DNA from: Strobilurus pachycystidiatus
Taxonomy: Eukaryota > Basidiomycota > Agaricomycetes > Agaricales > Physalacriaceae
Assembly (NCBI GenBank): GCA_019915135.1
Contig: JAHLMK010000018.1
Coordinates: 744,001 to 808,000 of the forward strand
DNA: 64,000 bases
Direction: 5' to 3'
In this document: positions 1-10,306 of the stretch, one piece after another
Layout of the letters: each line of letters opens with the position of its first letter
How positions within the stretch are numbered: position 1 is the first letter of the stretch
Program-made: the position numbers and the translations under genes
Notes under the pieces: model-generated
The model's input: the letters and a program-made list of their open reading frames with translations, nothing else
What the model was told of the DNA's origin: nothing
Database searches by the model: none

Positions 1-469
1 GTAGGTACCCCTTGTAACCGGCCGCCTGCAGAATGTTGCGGGTTGACGCTGGGCTGGCGCATAGTGACTCGGCCAGGCGCAGACTGATCCCTGCGTCCAG
101 CTCTGGCGGTGCGGTCATGTTTGTGAGGAACCCGCTGTAGTTAAACAGGGGGCGGGTCATCTTGACGTGGTCGGGCCTGGCTTCACAGGCAATGGGAGGG
201 GGCTAGCGCAAAGAGTGGTCGTGGTGAGTTTTTCTCGTATCTTTACGCGTCGTTGCCCGTCACGCACCTGTTCCTGCGCTAGCGCCTCTTTTTCCTCTTC
301 CTCCTGAGCTGTGGGAGGCTCCTGACGTCCTTGTGGCGACGTTGGCGGCGGCGGCGGCGACTGCTCCTTTTGGTAAGTAAGTTCGTGTGCCGCCCTGCCG
401 GCGATCGTGTTGGTTGCTTACCTTCACGTCCTCCTTGCGCTCGGTGTCTTGGTGCGAACTTGTTGACAT
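1..469 (-). CDS. Gypsy-1 ORF3, N-terminal part of a spliced accessory gene
   Basis: This is the homologue of the gene at 51288-53359 and sits in the same place, downstream of pol and in the sense direction. I read exon 1 as 469-422 (starting MSTSSHQD), exon 2 as 366-268, and exon 3 from 202 to the window edge; the introns are 421-367 (55 nt) and 267-203 (65 nt), both GT..AG and both between codons. Exon 3 carries the motif FNYSGFL and later the stretch ASPASTRNILQ. These align with FDYSGFF and ASTPERTRKIL of the Gypsy-2 copy. The two introns fall at equivalent places in both copies, which supports the gene model. Function unknown; no signal peptide or known domain is visible in this part. Confidence 0.75.
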
Positions 470-736
470 TGTTGTGGTGGTGGTTCGGTGCGTGGTGCTT
501 CCTTTTTGCGCTTACCACATCACCTTACGGTTCCATCACCTTTAAGCTTTTTCTTTATTCGCACCCCGCCACTTCCCTGATGCCTCGTGCCTTGTCTTGC
601 TTCCTTATCCTGTCCTTAGTTCACAGCTACCTTAGCTACTATTGTAGCCAGCTGGGCACAGAATGAGTCTTAAATAAAATTTTTATAGTCCTTGAATAAA
701 TGGACCGGTGTCCCTCTATTCTCTCTTTACTTTTCT

Positions 737-754
737 GATGACGTCCCCGTCATC
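737..754. promoter_or_regulatory. Conserved GATGACG/CGTCATC hairpin upstream of Gypsy-1 ORF3
   Basis: An inverted repeat with 7-bp arms GATGACG and CGTCATC around four bases lies about 270 bp upstream of the ORF3 start. The same arms occur at 50983-51000 in Gypsy-2, followed in both copies by an A-rich tract, a GGGAC motif and the segment around ATTTATTC. Each arm contains a TGACG/CGTCA half-site of the kind bound by bZIP factors. The sequence shows conservation and symmetry; a role in ORF3 transcription or in ending the gag-pol transcript is inference. Confidence 0.4.
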
Positions 755-766
755 TGGTATGGTACC

Positions 767-1615
767 TGTCATGATGTGGCCTCACCGCAACTCAAGGCCC
801 TCCACTTTGGTCACACTTTGGCGTCCTGATGCTACGGCTACATAAACCAGCGCCACACCGGAAAATGCCGAGAGATATATCAAGGGGTTGAGAGTTCGAT
901 CCCTTATGGCGACAGAACCGGGATCCTGAAGTCCCGCCCTTGTCGGGCTTCCTGCCCTCCCGGATACACTTTGGAGCGAGCGCACATGGTGTAAGACACC
1001 CCGGGAATATACTTAGGCCGCGTGAGTCAGGCGGGAGTCGGTACCCGACCAAACCCGCCTTCCCGACCAATGGGCGGTCATCGATCTGTCGGGCGGTCAT
1101 CGGGATGTCGGGATCTCCGTCATCCGCAGCGTCGGACCACTCCCGACGCATCGGGAGTATGTGGTAGAAGCTTCGAGAAGAGGAACGATGAGCAAGCATG
1201 GGATTAGTATAAATACAGAGACAGCGTTGTACTAGCTACTCAGACTTCGTCCTTAACCAGTTTTCCCCCATACAACTCCGTTGGGCACTCTGCACTCTCC
1301 GTGGTAGGACTCACCCACATGTCTCCCTTCGATACCTCCGCCAACGTCGTTGACTCCGACGAGAGAAGGCTCCCCGACGCCACACCTGGGACTAGGTCCG
1401 GCGGCGAGCCTCGTACCTGGGATTAGGTTCCTACGGTATCACAGTCTCTGGCGAGATGGATGTGCGACCATCGAGGGCCCCTACGACTGGTACAGTACGA
1501 CCAGTCGAGCACAATACGAGGATGTACGTGGTACGCTCGCAGGAAAGCTATGGGTTGACTACAGGGGTAGTCTCTCATGAGCGAGTCCTTGTCACGGCGG
1601 GGTCAGGTCGTAACA
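767..1615 (+). repeat. LARD-A 5' LTR
   Basis: This begins TGTCATGATG and ends GTCGTAACA. It matches 4370-5219, and in reverse complement 25347-26196 and 33041-33890. A TATAAATA box lies at 1208-1215. Compared with the 3' LTR it lacks one T near 1421, which breaks a reading frame that is open in the other LTR copies. Confidence 0.95.
1208..1215 (+). promoter_or_regulatory. TATA box of the LARD LTR promoter
   Basis: TATAAATA is present in all four LARD LTRs (also 4811-4818 on plus; 25748-25755 and 33442-33449 on minus). It lies about 440 bp into the LTR, where the U3/R boundary would be expected. Promoter activity is inferred from position and sequence. Confidence 0.6.
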
Positions 1616-2470
1616 ATAGGACGAAGTCTCCATACTGCCCACGTACCACTACATCGGAACCTCCCCCCTCCCCCGGCGTTGGGGTAACGCCTCCAATCAC
1701 CACAACCTCCGACACTATCCCCCCCCTTGTACGAGCTCGCAGAACCGAACATTGAGTACTCTCCCTCCTTAGGGAGTTGACCATCCACATCGCGGAATTC
1801 AAACCAACAGTACGATCAGGTCCTACTCAATACCGGAGCCTTCTGGGCAGAGCTGCATGGGTCATAGACGTGGTCTATAGGTTGCTGGGACTAGAGGAAG
1901 ACTGGGTTCTTCTTCGGTCTCTGGTGAACGGACATATCCCCATCATGGCACGATGTATGGAAGTTCTGTGGAGACCCCCCAACATCTATCTCGACACACG
2001 AAAGAAGGATTATGCCTTCTTCAGGCAAGATATCTACGGGGGCCACTACGACGTATACGAACCCCGACATTCTATACCGAGCCACGCCTAGATCTCACGA
2101 TGTTCTACCACCCCCCTTCCCTCATCCTGGACCCCTGGGCCGTGCATCTATACAGCGCAAAACAAACTTGCAACACCCCGCACCACCTACGTCTCCTATA
2201 CGGAGTGGAATTCGAGAAATCCACGAACCCCGTCCAACCCTTGGATCGAGGACTCATTCTCTTTCCACACCCCGTACTGTATTCCGACAACGGAAAACCT
2301 TTCCGCGCGAACCAGGAATAAACCACCCAGACGATACAGTGGATCTCCTCGTGGAGGAGGGTCCTGACGTGAAATGGAAACTAGCGGTGGGAAGACCGAA
2401 GAACAGGTTTCGAGCCAAGCAGCGTAGCTCATTCTCTTCGGAAGAGAAATACAGTCGAGGACTGTCGTAA
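1312..2470 (+). pseudogene. Degraded counterpart of the LARD LTR-initiated ORF
   Basis: In LARD-B one frame is open for 340 codons from an ATG inside the LTR into the interior (32334-33356). Here the same region is broken into short frames (1456-1755, 1777-2091, 1953-2321), in part by the one-base loss in the 5' LTR. An overlapping 152-codon frame at 2012-2470 matches the 172-codon frame at 32185-32703 of LARD-B. Composition is rich in Pro, Ser, Thr and Arg. I recognise no Gag, protease or polymerase motif. Confidence 0.35.
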
Positions 2471-4352
2471 TAAAAATCCAGATCCACCGGTCGAAAGACA
2501 ACCACCTTCGCCAATAAGCAATCCCCACACTATGAAACGCTACGCCACCTCCCGGCAAAAGCGAGCATCCATCACCCATCGGCATATCCGCAGGAACACC
2601 TCCGAAACGAGCACTCGCATCATTCGGACACCTGATCCTAAAGGATAAGTTAGACAACAGAATATCCCCGGGCGTGATCGACCATCACGCAAATCAGGAA
2701 CATTAGCCGTCACCACTAGTACGTGTTCGTTAAACATACGCGACGCGCCAATCACAACGAACGACGCGATCAAAATCCCAGAGTGGGGGTATCACAAACA
2801 AGAAATGGTATAAGCCGGTATGCGAACTACAGAAAAAAACAAAAAATTCCCTGAAAGGAGCTCATCGACACCCTACCGAACGAAATCCATCGCCCCAAGC
2901 CACCACTCCTCGGTCACCTCCTCCCACTCGTTCGCCATCCCCATCTCGGATAGACCCTCCGTCTTCACCCTCTCCTCCCATCGATCCCTCTCCTCCCCGT
3001 CCGTCGACGCCCAGAACGCCGTCACTATGTCCCTACGGGACGAACACCGCCAGAGGTATCGAAGGGAGGTGGAAGTCGATATTCCCGCGGATGATGATGA
3101 CGGGAGGCAACGCTACAGCCACTGGGCCCATCGACGTCAGACAAAGAACTACGAATCAAAAAGGAAAAACAAAAACTCACCCCATGGCGACAACAGCACC
3201 CAGGCACTCACGGCCAATGCAGAAACAGTCTCGCTGCCTTGAGGAGGCACGAGTGAAAGACGACTCCAAGTTGCCGGGGGACAAAATTCGACATCGTTAG
3301 CGAAGACGAGCGCGGCGCGCAATAACGTGAACTAGAATACGTCCACCCACCCAATCGAAGGCGCCTGGTCAATGGGAACTACCAGGAACCAATTCGCCAA
3401 CTTACCAGGGCCAACCACTCCAACGACGACAGAGGACCAGACTCGAACGAATTATCATTCGACAGACTATCATCGACGGCGGCAATGCACCGGATCCATT
3501 CTTCCAGGACGATGCTCGGGATTCGCGCAGGGCGCGCGTGGATGCGAAAGCCGCGATGATTGACGGCCAGAAGGGTGTCAGACGGCGCGGCTGTCGAACG
3601 ACGCGAGATCAGAGCAAGCAAGGAGGTGGGCATCGTCGAGGGGCGTAGGAGAGTGGTTCTGGGGACCTTCTCCAGGGTGGCGCCATTATAACTGCGCGCG
3701 CAAGCGCTCGTTCCCGCACCCAATCTCTGGGACTTCTGGGATATCAGCAATAGGCTTTCAAGAAGCGCACCTGGGTCCAGAGAATAGACTCACTTGAATG
3801 ATTCTGCAGATCATTCCGCGAGACCCTGGGATCTGTACCTCAGATGGATATCTGAGGGTACAGATATGGGGTCTTGAGCACTCAGATGGGGGTTTTGACT
3901 CGCAGGGAGTCCTGATTGCCCGGAGAGGACACAACTACGGTACCGAGCGCGTGGCGCAGGTACTGTTCTGAGCTCGGGGAGCTCGAACGACGAAATCATG
4001 ACCGATGCCGGCGGCAATGAAAAAATCGATTTCTGTACGATCAAAGGCGCATTCTCGAGGACATCTCAGGACAAGTATCGAAAATATACGCCACACAAAA
4101 TCGATCACGTGACCCGGACAACAAAACATCGTCTTTACGATACAAACACTTCTGTCTACTCAGAATTTCCTCCGAACGCGTCTTCATCGAGGAAAACGCG
4201 TCTCGGCCCTCCCGTAGCAGGTTCCGAGCCATCACGCCCTCCGCCGCGACTACACTTTTGCTCTAACAAGGCCCGGGGAGCCTTGTAGAAAGCATCGACG
4301 CGACCGTAGGAGCCCATAAAGAAGATCACTCTTTCGTTTCTTGGGACGAGAA
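2471..4352 (+). other. LARD-A interior without a supported gene
   Basis: Only short overlapping frames are present. The LARD-B counterpart is collinear and, once its 4.1-kb insertion is discounted, almost the same length. Conservation of the whole interior suggests it is carried as cis-acting RNA, but nothing specific can be named. A palindromic stretch lies near 3800-3870. Confidence 0.5.
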
Positions 4353-4369
4353 ACTTAAAAAGGGGATAT
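4353..4369 (+). other. Polypurine tract of LARD-A
   Basis: A run of A and G (AAAAAGGGGATA) ends immediately before the 3' LTR at 4370, where plus-strand DNA synthesis would be primed. LARD-B has the same tract in reverse complement just after 26196. Confidence 0.65.
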
Positions 4370-5219
4370 TGTCATGATGTGGCCTCACCGCAACTCAAGG
4401 CCCTCCACTTTGGTCACACTTTGGCGTCCTGATGCTACGGCTACATAAACCAGTGCCACACCGGAAGATGCCGAGAGATATATCAAGGGGTTGAGAGTTC
4501 GATCCCTTATGGCGACAGAACCGGGATCCTGAAGTCCCGCCCTTGTCGGGCTTCCCGCCCTCCCGGATACACTTTGGAGCGAGCGCACATGGTGTAAGAC
4601 ACCCCGGGAATATACTTAGGCCGCGTGAGTCAGGCGGGAGTCGGTACCCGACCAAACCCGCCTTCCCGACCAATGGGCGGTCATCGATCTGTCGGGCGGT
4701 CATCGGGATGTCGGGATCTCCGTCATCCGCAGCGTCGGACCACTCCCGACGCATCGGGAGTATGTGGTAGAAGCTTTGAGAAGAGGAACGATGAGCAAGC
4801 ATGGGATTAGTATAAATACAGAGACAACGCTGTACTAGCTACTCAGACTTCGTCCTTAACCAGTTTTCCCCCATACAACTCCGTTGGGCACTCTGCACTC
4901 TCCGTGGTAGGACTCACCCACATGTCTCCCTTCGATACCTCCGCCAACGTCGTTGACTCCGACGAGAGAAGGCTCCCCGACGCCACACCTGGGACTAGGT
5001 CCGGCGGCGAGCCTCGTACCTTGGGATTAGGTTCCTACGGTATCACAGTCTCTGGCGAGATGGATGTGCGACCATCGAGGGCCCCTACGACTGGTACAGT
5101 ACGACCAGTCGAGCACAATACGAGGATGTACGTGGTACGCTCGCAGGAAAGCTATGGGTTGACTACAGGGGTAGTCTCTCATGAGCGAGTCCTTGTCACG
5201 GCGGGGTCAGGTCGTAACA
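4370..5219 (+). repeat. LARD-A 3' LTR
   Basis: This 850-bp copy is nearly identical to 767-1615 and is followed directly by the target duplication GTACC. The differences from the 5' LTR are mostly single substitutions plus one extra T. Confidence 0.95.
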
Positions 5220-5267
5220 GTACCTTGGCTTTCTTAGAACCTTTGGTTCATTTCTGGGCACTCAAGG

Positions 5268-8200
5268 TCACGTAGTCTTAGCCAGGACATCTAAGGTCTT
5301 CGTGATCGGTTTACTTATGAAGTGTAGCCGATCAAAGAACTGTTTCCCAAGGTCTATAGGATCTCGTCGCGATACAAAAGGTATTACACGGAACTGAGCT
5401 ATCTTGTCTTTGTAGATCGTTCCGTCCAACTCGCAGACCACATAGTTTCCTGCCGAGGTCCTTGTTACTACCACGTAAGGTCCCATAAACCTTTCCTTGA
5501 ACTTCGCATTCATTTCTGATTCGATCCTAGTGTTCCTTACTAGTACTAGTTCACCAGTTTTGAATTTGTAGCGAGGGATACTGTTCTGGAAGTCCTCTAG
5601 GAACTTCGCAGCGGCCTTTTGTTTATTTAAAAGGACCTTTGACATTAGCTTGACAGTATCTTCTTTGTGCTTGATGAGCTGCCTAGCTCGGAAGGCAATA
5701 AGGTCCGAATGGGAGACCAGTCGGCCTGGTGCTTCGACCAGCCAAGTCAATTCCTCCAGGTCCATTGGCATGATTGGTTCACAACCGGTTACTGCCTGGA
5801 ACGCTGAAGTACCTAGACTCCTCTTTATGGTAATGCGCTCTGCCCAAAGGACCTCATGTAGGAACTCTGGCCATTGCTCGGGTTTACCCCTGCATACCTT
5901 GAAGAGAGATTGACGGATATCCCAGTGTCCTCGTTCAACCTTTCCGTTGGCTTGCTTATTGTACGCCGTGATCAAGATACCTGTAATACCATATTTCTGT
6001 TCAATATGTACTAAGGCCTTCTTGATTGCTGGCCCATTGTCGGTTACAATTTCCTTGATACAACCCCACCTGCATAGAATGTCCTCAAAGATCCATTCTC
6101 CCAGTGACTCGGCGGTCTCTTCTTTGAGAGCCCTTGCCTCTGGCCAACTTGTTAATCCACACCTTGCTACGGTCACGGCGTTGAAGCCGGCCCATTTTGA
6201 AGGTTGTTTCTTTCGAATGGATTCCTCTCCTGCCTTAGGCATCCGGAAGGTGTCTATATAAGCCCTTTCGTAGATACCTGGAGTTGAAGTAATTGTTGGT
6301 GCAACCTTTATGTTACGTTTCTGGCGTTTCTGGCATAGTACACAGGTCCTTACATACCATCGTATGTCGACCTCCATACCTGGCCACCAGAATCGCTTCA
6401 TGATGAGTTGTAACACGGAATATTGTCCTTTATGTCCTGCCCGGTCGTGTAGAGCTTTACAAACCGGGATTCGTTCATTTGGAAGTAGCACTCGACGGGG
6501 GTGGGAGTCCGAATGGGTTCGGTATAACCTTTCATGCTGGACAAAGAAGTCTTTGCTCCATTTCTCCAAGTCTTCGTCCTCAAGTACATCTTCCAATTGT
6601 AAGTAAGGTTGAAGTTTGGGCAAATAGGTCTCCCACAAACGTTCCCGTTTGCTCTTATTGAGCTCTGGGAACTCCGTGATATGCATCCATCCTTCGATAT
6701 CTTTGACGTTGACTAGTCCCGCAGTCCTTACCGCTTTAGAAACCTTTATATGGTCTGGTAAAGGACTCCGTACTATTTCTTGGAAGTAGCCCCCCCTACT
6801 GTCGATGTCATTCCTGAAAGTGTCAAAGTCTAAAGGTTGCTTTGCTATAGGCAGACCTTTGGGCTCCTGGTACTCAAAGGTATTGACCTCGTCATCCTCT
6901 ATGTTTATGTGAGGTCTGGGTACTACTACATCATGCTCTGAAGCTGGACGGCGACTTAAACCATCCGGGCCATGAACCTTTCCTGGTATGTGTACAAGTG
7001 TGAAGTGGTACATCAAGATCTCCTCAGCCCACCTTTGCAGGTTTGCGTTCGCTAAGGAGTCCACGTTGGATAACATGCCCTTGATGTATTTTGCATCTAC
7101 TTCAATTTCTAGCTTTCTACAACCTAGAAGGTAGTATTTGCACGCGGACAGAGCCCTGAAGAGCCCGAATAATTCTCGCTTGGCTTGCGAGTACCTTGCC
7201 TCTCTTTCGTTCAGTGTCAGAGACATAAACTTCGCAAAGTATCGCTTCTTAGGGTCCTTGGGATCCACCTGGGACAGATAGAAACCTACTGCCTGGTAGG
7301 AGGTGTCTACCGACAGAGTGATTGGCGTGGACCATTCATAATTCAGTGGTTTCAGCATCGGACAAGTTCGTATGGCTTCCTTTAAGGTATCCATACTTTC
7401 CTGCTCCTCGTCTGTCCATCTGAACTTGGTAATGTCTTTGGTTAACCTGGTCAAAGGTAACGCCTTCTTAGAGTAGTCCTTTACGAATGCCCTGAAGATT
7501 CCAGCTGTTCCTAAGAACGAACGGACTTCCGTGAGCGCTTTACAAGGGGGCCAATCCGAGATCACCTTAACGCGATCTTCAGCTGGCTTTCTACCTTCGT
7601 AGGTACAGACATGTCCCACTACCACAATTTCTTCTGCACAAATGATAGCCTTGTGACCAGAAAAGGTCCCTCCGGCATGTTTCATTCGTTGTATGATTCT
7701 GTTCATGTTCACAAGGTGTTCCCAAACGAAACACCTTACTTCAGGATGACCTGGAAGCGTTTCGTAGGTACCATCAGCTTGTTCATATCGCGTGGCGGGC
7801 CCGCGGACGGGCACATCGTCGATATAAGGTCTGGTGAAGGCTGGTATTTCATCCTTGAGAATCGTTGTAACATCGTCATGAAAGATAGGTACTGAATTAG
7901 TCCAGCCCATTGGTAAGGTCTTTAACCTTAACGCTCCGTAAGGTGTCGAGAAGGTGGTCATATCGCGAGACGCGGTGGCAAGGAGCCGTTCGTCGTATCC
8001 AACAAACAGGTCCAAGGTCCCTCCACAACTTCGTCCTGCAAAGGACTCCGCTAGTTCCTCCGTGGCTGGAGGTAACCCTGAGTGCGCAATGGTCACCGCA
8101 TTGAGTGGTTCCAGACTATGCACTAGGCGAAGCTTCTTTCCATCCTTCTTAACAACACAGAACCACCTGGAGCGGTATGAGGAGTTCGAAGGCTCATATA

Positions 8201-9113
8201 CACCCGAGTCTAGTTTGTGTTTGATAATCTTACAGACTTCATCGTAGATTCCTGGTGGAATTGGTATATTCCTTAACACCCAAGGTGTGTGTGGTATTAC
8301 CGGGATATCCACTGGTGGAAAGAACTCTGGTTTGAAGTGCCCTTTCTCAGATTCTTCCCAGGCAAAGCCTTTGTTCTGGTTACAGAAGATGGAGTCTATA
8401 ATCCGTCTTTCTGCATCCGTCAGGAAGTCCCCGACGTGGTCGGCTTGTATCTGTTCCCTCCTTTCGGCAGTATACCTACCTGTGGGTACGAAGGGTGGTG
8501 GATCAGGTACTAATTCCGGCATCCCAGCTAGTGGGTCTCCATGAATGTGGCGCTTGATCCTGAATTCTTCAGGTAAGGTTCCAAGGTGAGCTTTGGTTTT
8601 CAAGGCTACTGGCTTGTACTTCTTTCCTACGAAGACACCCCTCTTAGGGATCTGACTTTCCAACCTTAGGAACTCCTGTTGTGCCTCCGCTATGTAATCC
8701 TTTGGTAAGGTTACCGACAAGCCCGTAAAGACTTGTTCTAGCTCCTTTGGTACCCCGTAAAAGAGATTCAAAGTCGCCGTGGCGTAGGACTTAAATTCTT
8801 CTTGGTCTTCCGCAATCTGGTTGATATTGAATACCTTGCGAAAGCCTTGAGTCTTGGCTGGGACCTTTAATAGTCCCGTAGGTGTCACCATATGTCCTGG
8901 GACTGTCATATGTGTCGATGCTTGGTGCATCGATGCATGCATGAAGGCGTGTTGCTTCCTTAGCCTTTTGGCTGCCTGATGAACCCTATTGGGTGACTTC
9001 TTCATGTATAGGGACGTTAAGTCCCCTTCCCCGAAGGTCTCCCTGTTATCACCAGGTATCCAACTTTGTTTTACTTCGATGTTTCCTTCTGGTGACCTTT
9101 CAAGGATCAACAC
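5268..9113 (-). CDS. Gypsy-1 pol: reverse transcriptase, RNase H, integrase
   Basis: This polyprotein copies the element's RNA into DNA and integrates it. The frame is uninterrupted for 1281 codons. It carries a conserved N-terminal region of unknown role, then the reverse transcriptase (KDGKKLRLVHSL, LPMGWTNS, and the catalytic YIDDV in place of YxDD), RNase H, an integrase zinc region (H...HKGQYSVL...CVLCQKRQ), and the integrase core with YIDTF and TDNGPA. The C-terminal part after the core is basic; I see no clear chromodomain. There is no ATG at the listed start (TTG). The frame is open further upstream across the end of the protease ORF, consistent with expression by a -1 shift at 9155-9161. 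It appears intact. Confidence 0.93.
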   Translation of the reverse strand: MLILERSPEGNIEVKQSWIPGDNRETFGEGDLTSLYMKKSPNRVHQAAKRLRKQHAFMHASMHQASTHMTVPGHMVTPTGLLKVPAKTQGFRKVFNINQIAEDQEEFKSYATATLNLFYGVPKELEQVFTGLSVTLPKDYIAEAQQEFLRLESQIPKRGVFVGKKYKPVALKTKAHLGTLPEEFRIKRHIHGDPLAGMPELVPDPPPFVPTGRYTAERREQIQADHVGDFLTDAERRIIDSIFCNQNKGFAWEESEKGHFKPEFFPPVDIPVIPHTPWVLRNIPIPPGIYDEVCKIIKHKLDSGVYEPSNSSYRSRWFCVVKKDGKKLRLVHSLEPLNAVTIAHSGLPPATEELAESFAGRSCGGTLDLFVGYDERLLATASRDMTTFSTPYGALRLKTLPMGWTNSVPIFHDDVTTILKDEIPAFTRPYIDDVPVRGPATRYEQADGTYETLPGHPEVRCFVWEHLVNMNRIIQRMKHAGGTFSGHKAIICAEEIVVVGHVCTYEGRKPAEDRVKVISDWPPCKALTEVRSFLGTAGIFRAFVKDYSKKALPLTRLTKDITKFRWTDEEQESMDTLKEAIRTCPMLKPLNYEWSTPITLSVDTSYQAVGFYLSQVDPKDPKKRYFAKFMSLTLNEREARYSQAKRELFGLFRALSACKYYLLGCRKLEIEVDAKYIKGMLSNVDSLANANLQRWAEEILMYHFTLVHIPGKVHGPDGLSRRPASEHDVVVPRPHINIEDDEVNTFEYQEPKGLPIAKQPLDFDTFRNDIDSRGGYFQEIVRSPLPDHIKVSKAVRTAGLVNVKDIEGWMHITEFPELNKSKRERLWETYLPKLQPYLQLEDVLEDEDLEKWSKDFFVQHERLYRTHSDSHPRRVLLPNERIPVCKALHDRAGHKGQYSVLQLIMKRFWWPGMEVDIRWYVRTCVLCQKRQKRNIKVAPTITSTPGIYERAYIDTFRMPKAGEESIRKKQPSKWAGFNAVTVARCGLTSWPEARALKEETAESLGEWIFEDILCRWGCIKEIVTDNGPAIKKALVHIEQKYGITGILITAYNKQANGKVERGHWDIRQSLFKVCRGKPEQWPEFLHEVLWAERITIKRSLGTSAFQAVTGCEPIMPMDLEELTWLVEAPGRLVSHSDLIAFRARQLIKHKEDTVKLMSKVLLNKQKAAAKFLEDFQNSIPRYKFKTGELVLVRNTRIESEMNAKFKERFMGPYVVVTRTSAGNYVVCELDGTIYKDKIAQFRVIPFVSRRDPIDLGKQFFDRLHFISKPITKTLDVLAKTT

Positions 9114-9133
9114 GGCTTCTTCATAGGAATTTC

Positions 9134-10306
9134 CTACGTCCTTAGGTTCCCGTGAAAACCCGTTTGTCCCCCTGGAATCATATGTCTTGGGATCTGTCCT
9201 CGACGGTAAGAAGGTAGCGATAACTTCTTCCCATTGGTGTTATCCGTAAGGGTTCCGATTGCGTTCCCGTTGGGAAGGTTGGTGATGACCAGGTTTGAAA
9301 CGATCTCGAAAGGTCGTCCCAGTAGGACCTCATAGGCGGGATCCTGCAACACATGCAACTGGAGGTAATAGACAATTCCTTCAAAGTCAAAAGGTATGTT
9401 ACGAGCCAATCCCAAGGTACTGGTTCGTCCCTTGTCCGCACTTTCCATAGTAATGGTGAAAGTGGGATCATAGGCTATTCCTAGTTCCAATGCTGCCTTG
9501 AGCGAAATGGAGGCAATCTGTGACCCACCATCCACTAAACTCTCCTTTTTACCATTCTTGTTGATCAAGGGCCAAAAGGTTCGTAGATCTGCATTTTCCG
9601 GCGCCATATTGCCACTTATCATTTGAAAGGGACCAGTATAGTGACCTCCGGAAAGGTTTACAAACTGTTCTACCGCATCGTGTACTACAATTCCACCAAT
9701 AGGTAAATCACCTTGCTCATGAAAGTTGACTGAATATAGCTCGGGCTGGAAGTGATCTTGGACCGTATCGGCCACTACTTCCGTCTTGAATACAGCCACA
9801 GGCGTGTTGCGTTTCCTGATGAAGTCCGAAATGCTCTGCTGCCAAGGGGGGTTGGTAGCTAGTAGGGCTTCGGGTAACAAGAACTTCCAGGCTTCACGCC
9901 AACTGGGATTCTTGTGCAAGAGTTCTTCTGCCAGGCTACGACGTTGGAAACTCTTGACCTTAGGTTCCTTAGGTTGAACCTTTGGTTGGTTCTTTTCTGG
10001 CAGAGTTGAATCTGCTTTTGGTTGCGGCACCGGGTCTGGTTCTTCCATCGCCAGGACTTCGTCAAGAAGTTCCTGGTCAACAGGTTCTACTTCTTGAGTG
10101 ACTTCCGGCTTGGAGAATGATACCTTAGGCGGCGCTGCTTTTGGAATGACCACGGACACCCGGTCCTTAGGCCATGAGGTTACCTTCTTTTGTGGAGTTG
10201 AATCCACAGGTGCACTAGGTGCTTTTGCGCTCTGACGAGTCTGACGAGTTTCTACAGTGAACTGGCTCTCCGGAGGAGTATGTGCTAACTGCACTCCTTC
10301 CTTCAT
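9134..10306 (-). CDS. Gypsy-1 ORF2: Gag-Pol linker with aspartic protease
   Basis: This 390-residue frame follows gag with a 4-nt ATGA overlap. The N-terminal half is Pro/Lys-rich and disordered. A conserved SFQRRSLAEELLHKNPSW segment follows, and near residue 260 comes LVDGGSQIASIS, which lies where an aspartic protease active site is expected. The later VLLGRPF resembles the hydrophobic-G flap partner of retropepsins. The active-site triplet reads DGG and not the usual DTG or DSG, and it does so in Gypsy-2 as well, so it is a family trait and not decay. The C-terminus ends just after the G GGT TTT heptamer that leads into the pol frame. Confidence 0.85.
   Translation of the reverse strand: MKEGVQLAHTPPESQFTVETRQTRQSAKAPSAPVDSTPQKKVTSWPKDRVSVVIPKAAPPKVSFSKPEVTQEVEPVDQELLDEVLAMEEPDPVPQPKADSTLPEKNQPKVQPKEPKVKSFQRRSLAEELLHKNPSWREAWKFLLPEALLATNPPWQQSISDFIRKRNTPVAVFKTEVVADTVQDHFQPELYSVNFHEQGDLPIGGIVVHDAVEQFVNLSGGHYTGPFQMISGNMAPENADLRTFWPLINKNGKKESLVDGGSQIASISLKAALELGIAYDPTFTITMESADKGRTSTLGLARNIPFDFEGIVYYLQLHVLQDPAYEVLLGRPFEIVSNLVITNLPNGNAIGTLTDNTNGKKLSLPSYRRGQIPRHMIPGGQTGFHGNLRT
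9155..9161 (-). promoter_or_regulatory. Putative -1 frameshift heptamer G GGT TTT (Gypsy-1)
   Basis: On the minus strand the ORF2 codons ACG GGT TTT CAC contain G-GGT-TTT in the X XXY YYZ register, seven codons before the ORF2 stop. Beyond it the -1 frame is open straight into pol. The same heptamer in the same register is at 23539-23545 of Gypsy-2. No strong downstream hairpin is obvious in this copy. Confidence 0.55.

Larger units (their letters stand above)
767..5219 (+). mobile_element. LARD-A: non-autonomous LTR retrotransposon (LARD-like), 4453 bp
   Basis: Two LTRs (849 and 850 bp, TGTCATG...GTAACA) flank a 2754-bp interior, and the 5-bp direct repeat GTACC lies at 762-766 and 5220-5224. 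A purine-rich tract precedes the 3' LTR. No reverse transcriptase, integrase or protease motif is visible in any frame, so it must borrow enzymes from another element. It landed between pol and ORF3 of Gypsy-1. A second copy, LARD-B, lies at 25347-33890 in the opposite orientation. About seven differences separate its two LTRs by eye. Confidence 0.93.

Noticed and set aside
331..666. Plus-strand frame of 111 codons near the left edge
   Set aside because: It is the antisense shadow of the spliced ORF3 exons of Gypsy-1 and their upstream region.
880..910. B-box-like AGTTCGATCCC in the LARD LTR
   Set aside because: No matching A box at tRNA spacing and no tRNA-like fold around it.
792..1199. 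A 135-residue frame on the minus strand in the LARD LTR, repeated at 4395-4802, 25764-26171 and 33458-33865
   Set aside because: Its recurrence only reflects the four copies of the same LTR; there is no start context, splice structure or family match, and it runs antisense to the LTR promoter.
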